Position numbers and translations under genes: made by a program
Assembly: GCF_018614975.1 (NCBI RefSeq)
Contig: NZ_JAGGNR010000018.1
Span: 124,001 to 188,000, forward strand
Origin: Paenibacillus polymyxa
GTDB taxonomy: Bacteria > Bacillota > Bacilli > Paenibacillales > Paenibacillaceae
DNA: 64,000 nucleotides
Direction: 5' to 3'
Shown here: positions 1 to 9,463 of the stretch, piece after piece
Layout: each line of letters begins with the position of its first letter
Position numbering within the stretch: the first letter of the stretch is position 1
The notes under the pieces: generated by a model
Told to the model about the DNA's origin: nothing
The model's input: the letters and a program-made list of their open reading frames with translations, nothing else
Databases searched by the model: none

Positions 1-428
1 TCATATTTTTCCTGGGATACGGTTAGTGTCTCCCCATATTTATTCACTCTTCCTCTGGAATCAATCAGATGAACGGACTGCACATAACGTGCAGCCCCAC
101 TAATATGCTCCCATAACCGATCCGTGATCTTCTTTCGTTCAATAAAGCTTGAATATGCGCTATCGTCATCCAGCAACGACTTCAAGGCTCTTTGAATCTG
201 CGTATCGGAAATCATACTCATTGATAACGCTTCCAACTTCTGAAGTTCAACATCCACTGTAGACGAAGAAAGATTCAGGAGACGGGACGACTTATCAAAC
301 AGCTGTTTGTCATACACCGAGTACGTATAATACAAGGACCCAAACGCCAGGATGATGATAAACGCCATCATGAACAACATCATCAGAAACATTTTCATTT
401 TGATGCTCAGTTTGCGGTAGGCTGTCAT
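1..428 (-). CDS. Sensor histidine kinase, N-terminal part (runs off the left edge)
   Basis: The frame opens with ATG at 428, preceded by an AAAGGAG ribosome site, and runs past base 1 without a stop. The first 40 residues are basic and then very hydrophobic (a Met/Phe/Ile-rich membrane segment at about 14-32), followed by a polar region that would lie outside the cell. This is how YesM-type two-component kinases begin: membrane anchor, extracellular sensor, then HAMP and kinase domains, which are not in the window. It lies 92 bp downstream of the solute-binding protein gene on the same strand, and a YesN-like response regulator lies upstream, so it is probably the sensor for this sugar-uptake set. 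The kinase identity is inferred from context and the N-terminal pattern, because no catalytic motif is visible. Confidence 0.6.
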   Translation of the reverse strand, partial: MTAYRKLSIKMKMFLMMLFMMAFIIILAFGSLYYTYSVYDKQLFDKSSRLLNLSSSTVDVELQKLEALSMSMISDTQIQRALKSLLDDDSAYSSFIERKKITDRLWEHISGAARYVQSVHLIDSRGRVNKYGETLTVSQEKY

Positions 429-520
429 GACCAAAGCGCTCCTTTGAACCACGTGATACTACTAGGTATATCACATGCAGGAAGGTTTTCCCAAAGTTTT
501 AGCGCTCGATTTCTTACGTA

Positions 521-2170
521 TTATTTGGACTGATATCGGTCATAGGCCGCCTGATGAACTTCAATCGCCCGGTCAATGCCCATGCTATTGATTGTTTCGA
601 CCATCGTGTCAAATTCAGTGATTGGTTTCTGTCCGCTAATGATGGCAGTCATCGTTTCATTCAAATACGTATTCACCTGGCTCATGATGGACGTACTTGT
701 GGTTACCTCATCTGTTGACAAACGAATTGGCGGAAGCGTTAATGCAGAGCTTGCTTTCATCCATTCCGCATTTGCCGCACGCTGTCCATCGTCAAATAAT
801 AATGCATCCAAGTAACGGCTATCCTGATTGATTGGACCGTCCATAATGGATAAGGCATAGGAAGCCAGTGCCTGATCATACGTCAGACCGTTTGGATTAT
901 TAATGATGGTATCTGTGAATTTGACACCTTCGCCGTCGCGGACATAGCTGTCATTTTCGATACCAAAGTTGAACAGATCACTGCCCTCTTCGCTATAGTT
1001 ATAGTCCATCCACTGAACAATATATTTCAATTTGTCTTCGTCTGCGGAAGCCGTAATGGCCTCACCATAACTTAGTACCTTATTCTCCAGATTAAATGTC
1101 GCATACGAAGTTCCATCCGGAGATACGGGCCAAGGTACGCCGGTTACGTTAAAGTTCGGATCGGTATCTCTCATCAGATTGAAGTATTTCCCCATGCCGC
1201 TGAACACACCACCCTGATATGCGCCTGCCAGATTGCTGGTAACCTTATAGTCGAACGCTTTGCCGTCATTGGTCATGATCTCGGGGTCAATCAGCCCTTC
1301 CTTGTACCACTTGGCCATGGTCTCCAGGAAATCACGGTAGCCCGGCTGAATCGGTCCAAATTCCACCTTGTCTCCATTCATCTGGAAGCCTCCAATTACG
1401 CCAAAGGCCGCAGCAAAATCATGGAGCTTGGTCAGGTTGCCCGGCCCCCAGTTTCCGGTGAAAGGAAGCTCATCAGGCTTGCCGTTGCCGTTGGGGTCCT
1501 GTTCCTTGAATGCCTTAAGCACCGTATACCACTCATCGATGTTGGTAGGTACTTTGAGATTCAATTTATCAAGCCAATCCTGGCGCATAATTAAACCGGA
1601 AGTGGCATTCAGCTTTAATGCATCCAGCTTCAGCAGCGGGAACATATAGATCGTTCCATCGTCGAGTGCAATCTGCTTCTTCACATCCGGATCGGATTCA
1701 ATAATCCGCTTTAAGTTCGGTGCATAACTGTCGATCAATTCATTCAACCGGATGATCCGGCCATCTTTGATCATTTTTTCCGGTCCGCCAACAGCATCTG
1801 CCCAGTTGTAATAAATGACATCGGGCAGCTCCTTCGTGGAGATCAGCAGATTGAACTGGTCTCGCTGTTGTCCAAGCGGAGGATGTGTGAACTTCACTTG
1901 GATACCCGTCAGCTTCTCCTTTTCCTTATACGCCGCCATATCGCCAAAATTGTTCAAGGAAGCCGTCAATTTGGCATCATTGGCGCGCCAGTAGTCAATG
2001 GTGAAAGGCTCACTTGTAATCGGTAGCGGTATCTCAGTCAATGCCTGAACCGCAGGTTCTGTTCCTTCTGCTGGCTCTGCGTTACCTGGTTCATTATCAC
2101 CCGTACAGCCCGCAAGTAAAGACATGGTAAGTAGCGATGACAACAGGATGGACCCCATTCTTTTTTTCAC
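521..2170 (-). CDS. Extracellular solute-binding lipoprotein of a sugar ABC transporter (LplA-type)
   Basis: Binding protein of a carbohydrate ABC importer, anchored outside the membrane. The best start is GTG at 2170: a GGAGG core lies 8 bases upstream, whereas the longer open frame beginning at 2194 has no ribosome site. The product then begins with KKRMGS, a hydrophobic stretch and a lipobox LLAGC, so it should be lipidated on Cys about 21 residues in. The mature part shows family 1 binding-protein features, such as the TIDYWRAND strand and an LPDVIYYNWAD segment. About 549 residues is typical of the long LplA-like proteins of Paenibacillus. It follows two permease genes in the same direction, with only 27 bp between the upstream stop and this start. 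No ATPase gene is present; these systems commonly share an MsmX-type ATPase encoded elsewhere. The substrate cannot be told from sequence. Confidence 0.9.
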   Translation of the reverse strand: MKKRMGSILLSSLLTMSLLAGCTGDNEPGNAEPAEGTEPAVQALTEIPLPITSEPFTIDYWRANDAKLTASLNNFGDMAAYKEKEKLTGIQVKFTHPPLGQQRDQFNLLISTKELPDVIYYNWADAVGGPEKMIKDGRIIRLNELIDSYAPNLKRIIESDPDVKKQIALDDGTIYMFPLLKLDALKLNATSGLIMRQDWLDKLNLKVPTNIDEWYTVLKAFKEQDPNGNGKPDELPFTGNWGPGNLTKLHDFAAAFGVIGGFQMNGDKVEFGPIQPGYRDFLETMAKWYKEGLIDPEIMTNDGKAFDYKVTSNLAGAYQGGVFSGMGKYFNLMRDTDPNFNVTGVPWPVSPDGTSYATFNLENKVLSYGEAITASADEDKLKYIVQWMDYNYSEEGSDLFNFGIENDSYVRDGEGVKFTDTIINNPNGLTYDQALASYALSIMDGPINQDSRYLDALLFDDGQRAANAEWMKASSALTLPPIRLSTDEVTTSTSIMSQVNTYLNETMTAIISGQKPITEFDTMVETINSMGIDRAIEVHQAAYDRYQSK

Positions 2171-2197
2171 GTAATTCGCCTCCATAGGATACATTTT

Positions 2198-3067
2198 TTA
2201 TTGTTTCACAGCACCGATTAGAGCGCCCTGAACAAAATAACGTTGGATGAACGGATATACCAGCATAATCGGCAGGGTAGAGATAATAATGGTTGCATAT
2301 TTGATGTTCTCCCCAATGGCAAAGCCGGTATCGGCGCCAGCGCCCATGGCCTCTGTACTGCTGCTGATCAGAATATCACGCATAATAATCTGGATCGGAT
2401 ATAACTCCTGACTGCGCAGGTAGAGCATCGGTCCAACATAATCATTCCAATGGTCAACCGCATAATACAGCATCATGACGGCCAGGATTGGCTTTGACAA
2501 AGGCAGTACAATTCGGAACAGAATCAGAAAGTCATTGGCACCATCAAGCTTCGCCGATTCGATCAGACTGATCGGAATGCCTTCAAAGTTTGTTTTCATA
2601 ATGAGGAAATAAAACGTACTGATGGCACCCGGAATAATAAGCGCGAAACGGGTATCCACCATGCCCAGATTCTGAATCAGCAGAAAAGTTGGAATCATCC
2701 CCCCGCCGAAGAACATCGTGAACGTAATTAATTTCATCAGCGTTTTTCTGCCCATCAGATCACCGCGTGACAGCCCATATGCGGCCAGCGAAGTCATGAG
2801 CAGATTGATGGCGGTACCCACCACAACATAGAACAAGGTGTTCATATATCCCGTATAGATGCGAGTATCCTGAAATACCGACTTGTACGCTCCCAGCTGA
2901 AAACCTTCAGGAACGAGCATCAGTGACCGGGAACGAAGCATCTGGTCCGGGTCGCTGATTGAAGAATTGAACACGTACAGCATCGGGTACAAGCATAAAA
3001 CCATGATCAACAAGAGCAGCAGTGTATTAAATACATCAAAAAGTCGTTCCCCTATAGACTGTTTCAT
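2198..3067 (-). CDS. Carbohydrate ABC transporter permease (LplC / MalG-type)
   Basis: Inner-membrane subunit of the sugar importer, 289 residues. It has an N-terminal membrane helix (about residues 13-35), further helices, and the EAA loop (SAKLDGANDFLILFRIVLP, about residues 188-206), which contacts the ATPase. The C-terminus ends in QRYFVQGALIGAVKQ, a hallmark of the LplC/YtcP group. The start at 3067 has an AAGGTG ribosome site 5 bases upstream. It lies 15 bp after the first permease gene and just before the binding protein, so the three form one operon. Confidence 0.92.
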   Translation of the reverse strand: MKQSIGERLFDVFNTLLLLLIMVLCLYPMLYVFNSSISDPDQMLRSRSLMLVPEGFQLGAYKSVFQDTRIYTGYMNTLFYVVVGTAINLLMTSLAAYGLSRGDLMGRKTLMKLITFTMFFGGGMIPTFLLIQNLGMVDTRFALIIPGAISTFYFLIMKTNFEGIPISLIESAKLDGANDFLILFRIVLPLSKPILAVMMLYYAVDHWNDYVGPMLYLRSQELYPIQIIMRDILISSSTEAMGAGADTGFAIGENIKYATIIISTLPIMLVYPFIQRYFVQGALIGAVKQ

Positions 3068-3082
3068 CGCTTCACCTTCCGA

Positions 3083-4048
3083 TTACCAGAGACTGGTTGA
3101 GTTAAGCTTTCTGCTGATCGCATTTGCGATAATGAGCAGCGCAAAATTAATGACGCCGTTAAATAGTCCGATGGCGGTTGAATACGTATAGTTCCCCTCC
3201 AAAATACCCGATCGATACACAAAGGTGGATATGACATCCGATGTCTCATAGGTCGGTGCCGTTTGCATCAGCAATATTTTCTGAAAATCCGCGTTCATGA
3301 CCGCCCCCATACGCAGAATTAACATAATCACAATCGTTGGCATAATGCCTGGCAGTGTAATATGTAGCAGCTGTCTCCAGCGACCTGCACCGTCAATTTT
3401 GGAAGCCTCATACAACTGTGGATCAATACCACTTAGTGCTGCCAAAAAGATTATCGAGGCCCAGCCAGCTCCCTGCCATATGTTGGACAGGATGTACATC
3501 GGACGGAACATATCTTTTTCCGCCAGAAACATAATTGGCTGCAGATCGAAAAAGTCACGAATGACATTGAATAGCCCGCCATCCAGAGATGAGAACGTTT
3601 TCAACATTCCGACCACGACGACAACCGAAATGAAATGCGGCATATAACTGATAGTCTGTACTGCGCCTCTGAACCACTTCTTCCGGACTTCATTCAGCAG
3701 CAGTGCTAGTAGAATCGGAGCCGGGAAACCAAACACAATACTGTAAAAACTCAAAATCAGTGTGTTCTTAATCAGTCGCCAGAAATAATAACTTTCAAAA
3801 AACATGGTGAAGTTGTCAAATCCGACCCATTCCCCTGCCAAGATTCCTTTGATCGGGTTGTAGGATTCCTGAAATGCCATCAGTAGCCCGTACATTGGCC
3901 CATAGCTGAAAATCAGATAGTAGGCTACAACAGGAACGAGCATCAGATAGACGTATCTGTTGCGGACAAATTCCTTTTTCACCGAACTCCATTTGCCAGC
4001 TGGCTTCAAACGCCCAGGTTCAATCCCCCGGCTTCGATTCAGCTCCAT
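3083..4048 (-). CDS. Carbohydrate ABC transporter permease (LplB / UgpA-type)
   Basis: First permease of the sugar importer, 321 residues. The ATG at 4048 is preferred because GGAGGGCG lies just upstream; the open frame also offers a GTG at 4063 with no ribosome site of its own. A basic cytoplasmic N-terminus is followed by about six membrane helices (first at about 38-58), and the EAA motif EASKIDGAGRWRQLLHITLP lies in the second half. It ends with ISRKLNSTSLW, as in LplB homologues. It is the first of three co-directional genes and lies 226 bp downstream of the response-regulator stop, with a terminator-like hairpin in between. Confidence 0.92.
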   Translation of the reverse strand: MELNRSRGIEPGRLKPAGKWSSVKKEFVRNRYVYLMLVPVVAYYLIFSYGPMYGLLMAFQESYNPIKGILAGEWVGFDNFTMFFESYYFWRLIKNTLILSFYSIVFGFPAPILLALLLNEVRKKWFRGAVQTISYMPHFISVVVVVGMLKTFSSLDGGLFNVIRDFFDLQPIMFLAEKDMFRPMYILSNIWQGAGWASIIFLAALSGIDPQLYEASKIDGAGRWRQLLHITLPGIMPTIVIMLILRMGAVMNADFQKILLMQTAPTYETSDVISTFVYRSGILEGNYTYSTAIGLFNGVINFALLIIANAISRKLNSTSLW

Positions 4049-4170
4049 CCACTCGCCCTCCACTCTCGGTATTAATTGATTAACATGACAATTCTAATGA
4101 TAGAAGCGAGCGCCTTTTCTTCCCATGCTCATTTCCGTTAAATGGATGTTCAAAACCGAGTTCCGTCCGA

Positions 4171-4209
4171 CAAAAAAAGACCCTGCTACCGATGAATGGC
4201 ATACAGGGC
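4171..4209 (-). terminator. Rho-independent terminator after the AraC-type regulator
   Basis: Read on the minus strand, CCCTG pairs with CAGGG across an imperfect stem-loop and is followed by a run of seven T (bases 4172-4178 on the plus strand are A). It sits 66 bp past the regulator stop, between the regulator and the transporter genes, so the transporter probably has its own promoter in 4049-4170. Confidence 0.6.
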
Positions 4210-4274
4210 ACGATCACAGATAAGATGTAGATCGGATATAAAGATTAGCTATGTAGAAGCGACAGCAGCGCTGT

Positions 4275-5822
4275 CTAGGGTGCTTTTTTATACTCGGAAG
4301 GGGAGAATCCCGTGTATTTCTTGAACATTTTGCTGAAATACGGCCAGTTGGCACCAAACCCCGTCTGTTCGGCAAGCGAGGATACGGTGCAGTTCCCGTC
4401 CTGCTCCAGAAGCTCCAACGCTTTACGGATGCGGTAGCCTAACACATAGTTCGTAAATTTCTCACCGGTTTCTTTTTTGAACATTTTGCCGATGTAGTCT
4501 GGATTCATATATATTTCCCCGGCGATGGACTGGAGTGTCAGTGTTTCGTCCCTGTAGCGTTTCTCTACCAACTGCTTCACACTGCCTACCATCTGCGATT
4601 GTCTGGAGCGGTGTTGTTCATAGCGACGCAGGGTGATCTCCTTGGCAACGGCAAGCAGAAACTGTTGAAAAGAATGCAAGGTGCTGGATTCAATCATGCC
4701 TGGCAACTGATCCATATACCTTTTCATCTCGGCAGAGCCGCTGAGTCGAATTATCTCCATAAACATCTGAATAAGATAGGACTTCGTTTGGGATATATCG
4801 TATCGCAAGCTGGCAAGCAGCTGAAACATCCGGTTCAGCTCTGATCCAACTTCCTGCCAGTGTCCCGCCTTGATTGCAGTAACCATCCGCTCCGGATCGT
4901 ATTCGAATTCGGGAAGGGTGCGCTCCCCGGGAGAGTAGACATCCCGCTCCATAATGAGACTGCCCTCACCGAGGTAAAAGCGGTAATTGAGATAGACCAG
5001 CGTCTGCATGTACAAATGCCGTGCCTGCGAAAGGTCTCCTGGCTCGCTCAGCGCAATCGTGAGATCATCATGATAATATCGGGTAAATGTCGCGCGAATC
5101 TCATCGATATTATGGAACAACTGCGTTTCAGACAACTTGTCCTCCATGATTAATAGCACATGCCTTCCAACCGTGGCACTTAAGATGGGATTGTGAAAAA
5201 TATCTTCGGCAATGTTCTTCACCGCGAACAAGTGCAAATACTCATGATCCCCCTCAATCTCTACCAGCAGCAACCGCACACGCTGATCCTGAAACTGAAC
5301 ATCGAATAATTCCTCGAAATACTTCCATTCCTTGACCCCGTATGTTCTGTTCGTGACTAGCTCTTTCAGAAAATATTCCTTGGCATGTGGCAGTACACGC
5401 TCCAGATTATATTGGATCGACTGCACAAAATGTTCCTGATCGGTCAACTCTCGCTTCTCACTGACCAATTCACTGATAGCCTGTACAAGATGCTCCTCGC
5501 TGCAGGGTTTGAGCAAGTAGTGCTTCACCCCATATTGCATGGCGGTCTTCGCATATTCGAACTCCGTAAAACCCGTGAGCATGATGAATGAGATATGCTG
5601 ATACTTCTCCGCCACTGCTTCAACCAGCTGTAAGCCATCCATTCCCGGCATACGAATGTCCGAGATGATGATATCCGGGCGTTGCCGCTCGATTGAAGCA
5701 AGCGCTTCCAATCCATCTTGAGCAATGCCGATCAGTTCTGTTCCTAATCGGGACCAGTTCACCACACTGGAGATCCCGTCCGAGATCATAAATTCATCAT
5801 CAACCAACAAAACCTTGTACAT
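4275..5822 (-). CDS. AraC-family response regulator (YesN-type) controlling sugar uptake
   Basis: Two-component response regulator with an N-terminal receiver domain and a C-terminal AraC DNA-binding domain. The start is ATG at 5822, giving MYKVLLVDDEFM, with AGGGGG nine bases upstream; the longer frame to 5855 lacks a site. Receiver marks are the DDE acidic pair near residue 9, the phospho-acceptor Asp in DIIISDIRMPGMDG (about residue 54), TGF and the conserved Lys in YLLKP. A long linker domain of about 250 residues follows. The last 100 residues carry two helix-turn-helix units, with the signatures EIYMNPDYIGKMFKKETGEKF and the closing TGFSPSEYKK. It lies upstream of the permease genes and is presumably activated by the kinase whose start is at the left edge. 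Confidence 0.93.
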   Translation of the reverse strand: MYKVLLVDDEFMISDGISSVVNWSRLGTELIGIAQDGLEALASIERQRPDIIISDIRMPGMDGLQLVEAVAEKYQHISFIMLTGFTEFEYAKTAMQYGVKHYLLKPCSEEHLVQAISELVSEKRELTDQEHFVQSIQYNLERVLPHAKEYFLKELVTNRTYGVKEWKYFEELFDVQFQDQRVRLLLVEIEGDHEYLHLFAVKNIAEDIFHNPILSATVGRHVLLIMEDKLSETQLFHNIDEIRATFTRYYHDDLTIALSEPGDLSQARHLYMQTLVYLNYRFYLGEGSLIMERDVYSPGERTLPEFEYDPERMVTAIKAGHWQEVGSELNRMFQLLASLRYDISQTKSYLIQMFMEIIRLSGSAEMKRYMDQLPGMIESSTLHSFQQFLLAVAKEITLRRYEQHRSRQSQMVGSVKQLVEKRYRDETLTLQSIAGEIYMNPDYIGKMFKKETGEKFTNYVLGYRIRKALELLEQDGNCTVSSLAEQTGFGANWPYFSKMFKKYTGFSPSEYKKAP

Positions 5823-5982
5823 TGTATGCATCCCCCTGCCTTTAACCAGTTCCATTCTATTATATGAGCATTATGCAGAAATAGAGGGGAGAACGTTGAA
5901 TGACATGGGAATGCACTCTAACAAGTCTGATTTCTGAACATTCCTGGCTCATCTCATCGGGAAAAGAAATTACGTTACAGCG

Positions 5983-7209
5983 TTACGTATCCATCCCATA
6001 CTCCTTCACCTCACGATTACGGTTCAACACCGCGTGCAGTACAAAACCAAGTACCGCAATAGCTGCTGTACCTGTTGCAAGCCACGCTACAGGAATAAGT
6101 CCCTGCTTGTCATACATAACCCCCATCGCATAGGGCCCGATAACCCGTCCAACCGCACCGATTCCACCCGATATCCCGATGTAAAAAGGGGCTGCCCTAC
6201 CGGCATGCTCCGAGATAAACGCAGGAGTTGCAGGAGAGATCAACATCTCCCCAAACGTGGCAAGTACCATGGCGAGCACCATGCCTGGATAGCTGTACAT
6301 GGTAATCATGACAATGTAGGCCATGCCATAGAATACCGCACTCGCCGTCATCTGGGCCGTGGAGGTACGGGCCATGGTCCGTTTAACCCAGCTGGTAAAG
6401 GGTTGGCCCACAAAGATAAGCACACCGTTCAGGGTCCAGAGCAGACCGTACATTCTTTTCTCCATACCCTCAGAAATGATATACGGGGACACACCTGTGT
6501 TCCAGATAGAGTTGCCGAATAACAGGAAGAGCACGCCCAAGCTCATAAACAGATATAACCGGGTATTGCCCAGCAATGCCCAGACGCCCGGCCCATCGGG
6601 AACGGTTTTGCGTTTCGTCAGATGTACTTCCCCCTGATCCGGTTCAACCCGCGACAGATAATACCAGAAGAAAATCGCAAACCCGGCTGAGGTCACACCA
6701 TTTAGTACAAAGCTCAGATGATAGGAAAAGTCAGCCAGAAAACCACTCAGCGCCGTACCAATCGCTACCCCGATATTGTTCGCCACATAGATAATATTGA
6801 ATAATTCACCGCGTCGCTCCGCAAACCGGAAGCCTATAAAGGCTTGAATCGCTGGCAGTGACAATGAACTGAACAGACCAATCCAGCCCATGGCACATAT
6901 AAATACGACCCAGTACGCGCTAATCCAGGGCAACGCAAACAAACCTAACGCATTAAGCGCCAGTGAGCCAATGATCAGCTTCTTCACGCCCACCCGGTGG
7001 TACAATGAACCTCCAAGCAATTGTCCAAAGATGCCACCCAGGGACTGAATGAGGATTACAAAACCCGCGTTAGCCATCGAGCGTCCAAGTTCATCAAACA
7101 CATACATGGTGGTCAGCGGCCACATCAGTGCACTGCCTGTTGCGTTAACCAGACTTGCCAGCAAAAATATTCTCACTTCTTTGGGATAGTTATCCAGCCA
7201 TCTCATCAT
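5983..7209 (-). CDS. MFS transporter (DHA1 / multidrug-efflux type)
   Basis: Twelve-helix major facilitator, about 408 residues. The start is placed at the ATG at 7209 (MMRWLDNYPKEVR), with AAGGAG about 12 bases upstream; the frame open to 7254 has no ribosome site. The loop between helices 2 and 3 (GGSLYHRVGVKKL) and the RRGELFN-type cytoplasmic segment fit the DHA1 drug:proton antiporter group, and the central loop (RVEPDQGEVHLTKRK) separates the two halves. It is transcribed with, and 190 bp downstream of, the molybdopterin oxidoreductase. The substrate is unknown and a link to that enzyme is not evident. Confidence 0.85.
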   Translation of the reverse strand: MMRWLDNYPKEVRIFLLASLVNATGSALMWPLTTMYVFDELGRSMANAGFVILIQSLGGIFGQLLGGSLYHRVGVKKLIIGSLALNALGLFALPWISAYWVVFICAMGWIGLFSSLSLPAIQAFIGFRFAERRGELFNIIYVANNIGVAIGTALSGFLADFSYHLSFVLNGVTSAGFAIFFWYYLSRVEPDQGEVHLTKRKTVPDGPGVWALLGNTRLYLFMSLGVLFLLFGNSIWNTGVSPYIISEGMEKRMYGLLWTLNGVLIFVGQPFTSWVKRTMARTSTAQMTASAVFYGMAYIVMITMYSYPGMVLAMVLATFGEMLISPATPAFISEHAGRAAPFYIGISGGIGAVGRVIGPYAMGVMYDKQGLIPVAWLATGTAAIAVLGFVLHAVLNRNREVKEYGMDT

Positions 7210-7399
7210 CGTTAATTCATTCTCCTTAGCACCTCTGCACAAGAAAATAGCCATAAAAAATAGACCTCTGCCCTGACGGCATAACCATAACCAGCCAGAG
7301 CGAAGGTTTTATGATGTGTCACATGTATTGCTCTTTAGATCCTGCTCAAATTCTAGCCTTTGTTCATCTTACCTCAAAAAAATCACGCTGCAAGCACAC

Positions 7400-9463
7400 T
7401 CATTGACGCTTCACTTCGACAGTGGCCGAGAAGAATGTAGCCCCGTTCCCCATGTCCGACAACCGATTGGACGTGAGCGAGTTCGCCCGCTGCTTCTTCC
7501 CGTCACCATCCCACCATAAGCCTTGGCTGATGACGGTTCCGGGCAACATGGCTTCACTCACCTTGGCGGTAAGTTCGATGCGCCCACGATCATTCCATAC
7601 GATCACGGCATCGCCATCCTCCACGTTTCTGCGGGCAGCGTCCTCGGGGTGCATTTGCAATAGAGGCATCTTCTCCAAACGTTGATGCTTGGCTGAATTC
7701 GCAAAGGTGGAGTTCAGGAAATTATGGTTTGGCGGCGACAGGAACATCAATGGATACGTATCGGCAGGTCCAGCCGGATTCTCCCCATCATAGCCTTCAA
7801 TCAGAGCGCTATAGGTAGGGAGCGGCGGAAGCCCTCTCTGTTCCATCGTCTCCGAATACAATTCGATTTTGCCTGAAGGCGTGGGCAGCTGATCCAGATA
7901 TGCAGCATATGGCGTCATATCCAGCTTCACGAATCGGTGTTCCTTCAGTCCCTCTAACGTGACTCCATTCATGTAGGGGTTGCCTGTGTCCTGAAGTGCG
8001 TCCTTAATCATCTGTTCCGGCGTTTCTCCGAAGATTGCAGGATCGTACCCCATAGCCTGCCCAAGCAGTGAGAACAGTTCCACATTGCTCTTGCTCTCCC
8101 CAATCGGTGCAATTACCGGCTCTTGCAGATGAACGTACTGATGCCAATAAGAGGTGTACAGGTCCGTCGCTTCAAATGAAGATGTGGCTGGCAATACGAT
8201 ATCTGCATATTTCGCCGTATCCGTCATGAACAGATCATGCACAACCGTGAACAGATCTTCACGTGCAAAACCTCGCTCCACCCGCTCGGTATCCGGTGCC
8301 ACCACCAGTGGATTGCTGCAGTAAACCATCATCGCCCGGATTGGCTGCTCTGCTTCCAGCAACGCTTCACCAATCCGGTTCATGTTCACCACTCGCGGCT
8401 CCGAATTCTGCCGCAGTTCCGGACGTTCCAGCGCATCGCTATTCGTGCTCGCGTAGCTGTTGGTACGCACGGCACCGCCGCCTTGCTTCAGCCATTGCCC
8501 TGTAATGGCAGGCAGACATGCAACGCTACGCACATTCATCCCCCCATTATCATGGTGCTGGAGGCCATTGCCGATGTGAATATGGGCTGCTTGTGCGTTG
8601 CCATATAATTCCGCCAGCTCCACAATCGTCTCCTCCGGCACGCCCGTAATGCGTGCAACCCGGTCAGGAGTGTAACTGTGGACATGATCACGCAGTGCCT
8701 CATGACCCACCGTATACTTTTGCATAAACGCTTCATCCGTCAGTCCCCGTTCGAACAGCACATGCATCAATCCCAGCGCCAGTGCGCTGTCGGTGCCCGG
8801 GTACAGCGGAATAAACCAGTCGCCCCATTGGGCTGTACGATTGCGATGAACGTCGATTACAACGATCTTGGCGCCTTTCTTGCGGGCTTTCTCCGCCAAA
8901 ACGACCTGATGCATATTCGTACTGACAATATTGCCGCCCCATACCAGGATGAGATCCGCATGCTCCGTATCTTCCGGCACCGTTCCCCGGTTGGCGCCCA
9001 TCGTATATTTCCAGCCGGTATTTCCGGCCGCATTACAGATGGTCTGCTCCAGCACACTTGCACCTAGCGCATTGAAGAAACGCCGATCCATGCCGTCTAC
9101 GCCAAGAATGCCCATGTTGCCGTAGAAGCTATAGGGCAGGATGCTCTCAGGTCCGTAGGTTTCGGACAATGCAGTGAATTTGGCCGTAATCTCGCGAATC
9201 GCTTCATCCCAACTCATTCGTTCGAACTTGCCTTCGCCTTTGGCTCCTACACGTTTCATCGGATATTGTAGACGCTCGGGGTGATACACCCGCTCGGTCA
9301 TATTTCTGACTTTATTACAGATGGCACCCTTGGTTATCGGATGATCTGGATTGCCTGCCACCTTCACAATTTTCCCGTTCTCTTTATGTAACAACAGACC
9401 ACAAGTGTCCGGACAATCGAGCGGGCATACCGCTGCAAATACACCATTCTCCTGATCGATCAT
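7400..9463 (-). CDS. Molybdopterin-dependent oxidoreductase with N-terminal [4Fe-4S] site (YoaE-like)
   Basis: Single-subunit enzyme of the DMSO-reductase/formate-dehydrogenase superfamily, 687 residues. The N-terminus has the Mo/W-bis-MGD iron-sulfur motif, with Cys13, Cys17, Cys21 and Cys49 (VCPLDCPDTCG ... GAICNK). Following blocks bind the cofactor (FERMSWDEAI, NAAGNTGWKYTMGANRG, LVWGGNIVSTNMHQ), and the C-terminal 120 residues form the dinucleotide-binding domain (MHPEDAARRNVEDGDAVIVWND). It resembles the cytoplasmic YoaE-type oxidoreductases of Bacillus, whose substrate is not settled. No Tat signal and no partner electron-transfer subunit are adjacent. The formate/nitrite channel gene lies upstream on the same strand, 428 bp away, which hints at anaerobic or nitrogen-oxide metabolism. 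The start at 9463 has an AGGGGGAG ribosome site. Confidence 0.9.
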   Translation of the reverse strand: MIDQENGVFAAVCPLDCPDTCGLLLHKENGKIVKVAGNPDHPITKGAICNKVRNMTERVYHPERLQYPMKRVGAKGEGKFERMSWDEAIREITAKFTALSETYGPESILPYSFYGNMGILGVDGMDRRFFNALGASVLEQTICNAAGNTGWKYTMGANRGTVPEDTEHADLILVWGGNIVSTNMHQVVLAEKARKKGAKIVVIDVHRNRTAQWGDWFIPLYPGTDSALALGLMHVLFERGLTDEAFMQKYTVGHEALRDHVHSYTPDRVARITGVPEETIVELAELYGNAQAAHIHIGNGLQHHDNGGMNVRSVACLPAITGQWLKQGGGAVRTNSYASTNSDALERPELRQNSEPRVVNMNRIGEALLEAEQPIRAMMVYCSNPLVVAPDTERVERGFAREDLFTVVHDLFMTDTAKYADIVLPATSSFEATDLYTSYWHQYVHLQEPVIAPIGESKSNVELFSLLGQAMGYDPAIFGETPEQMIKDALQDTGNPYMNGVTLEGLKEHRFVKLDMTPYAAYLDQLPTPSGKIELYSETMEQRGLPPLPTYSALIEGYDGENPAGPADTYPLMFLSPPNHNFLNSTFANSAKHQRLEKMPLLQMHPEDAARRNVEDGDAVIVWNDRGRIELTAKVSEAMLPGTVISQGLWWDGDGKKQRANSLTSNRLSDMGNGATFFSATVEVKRQ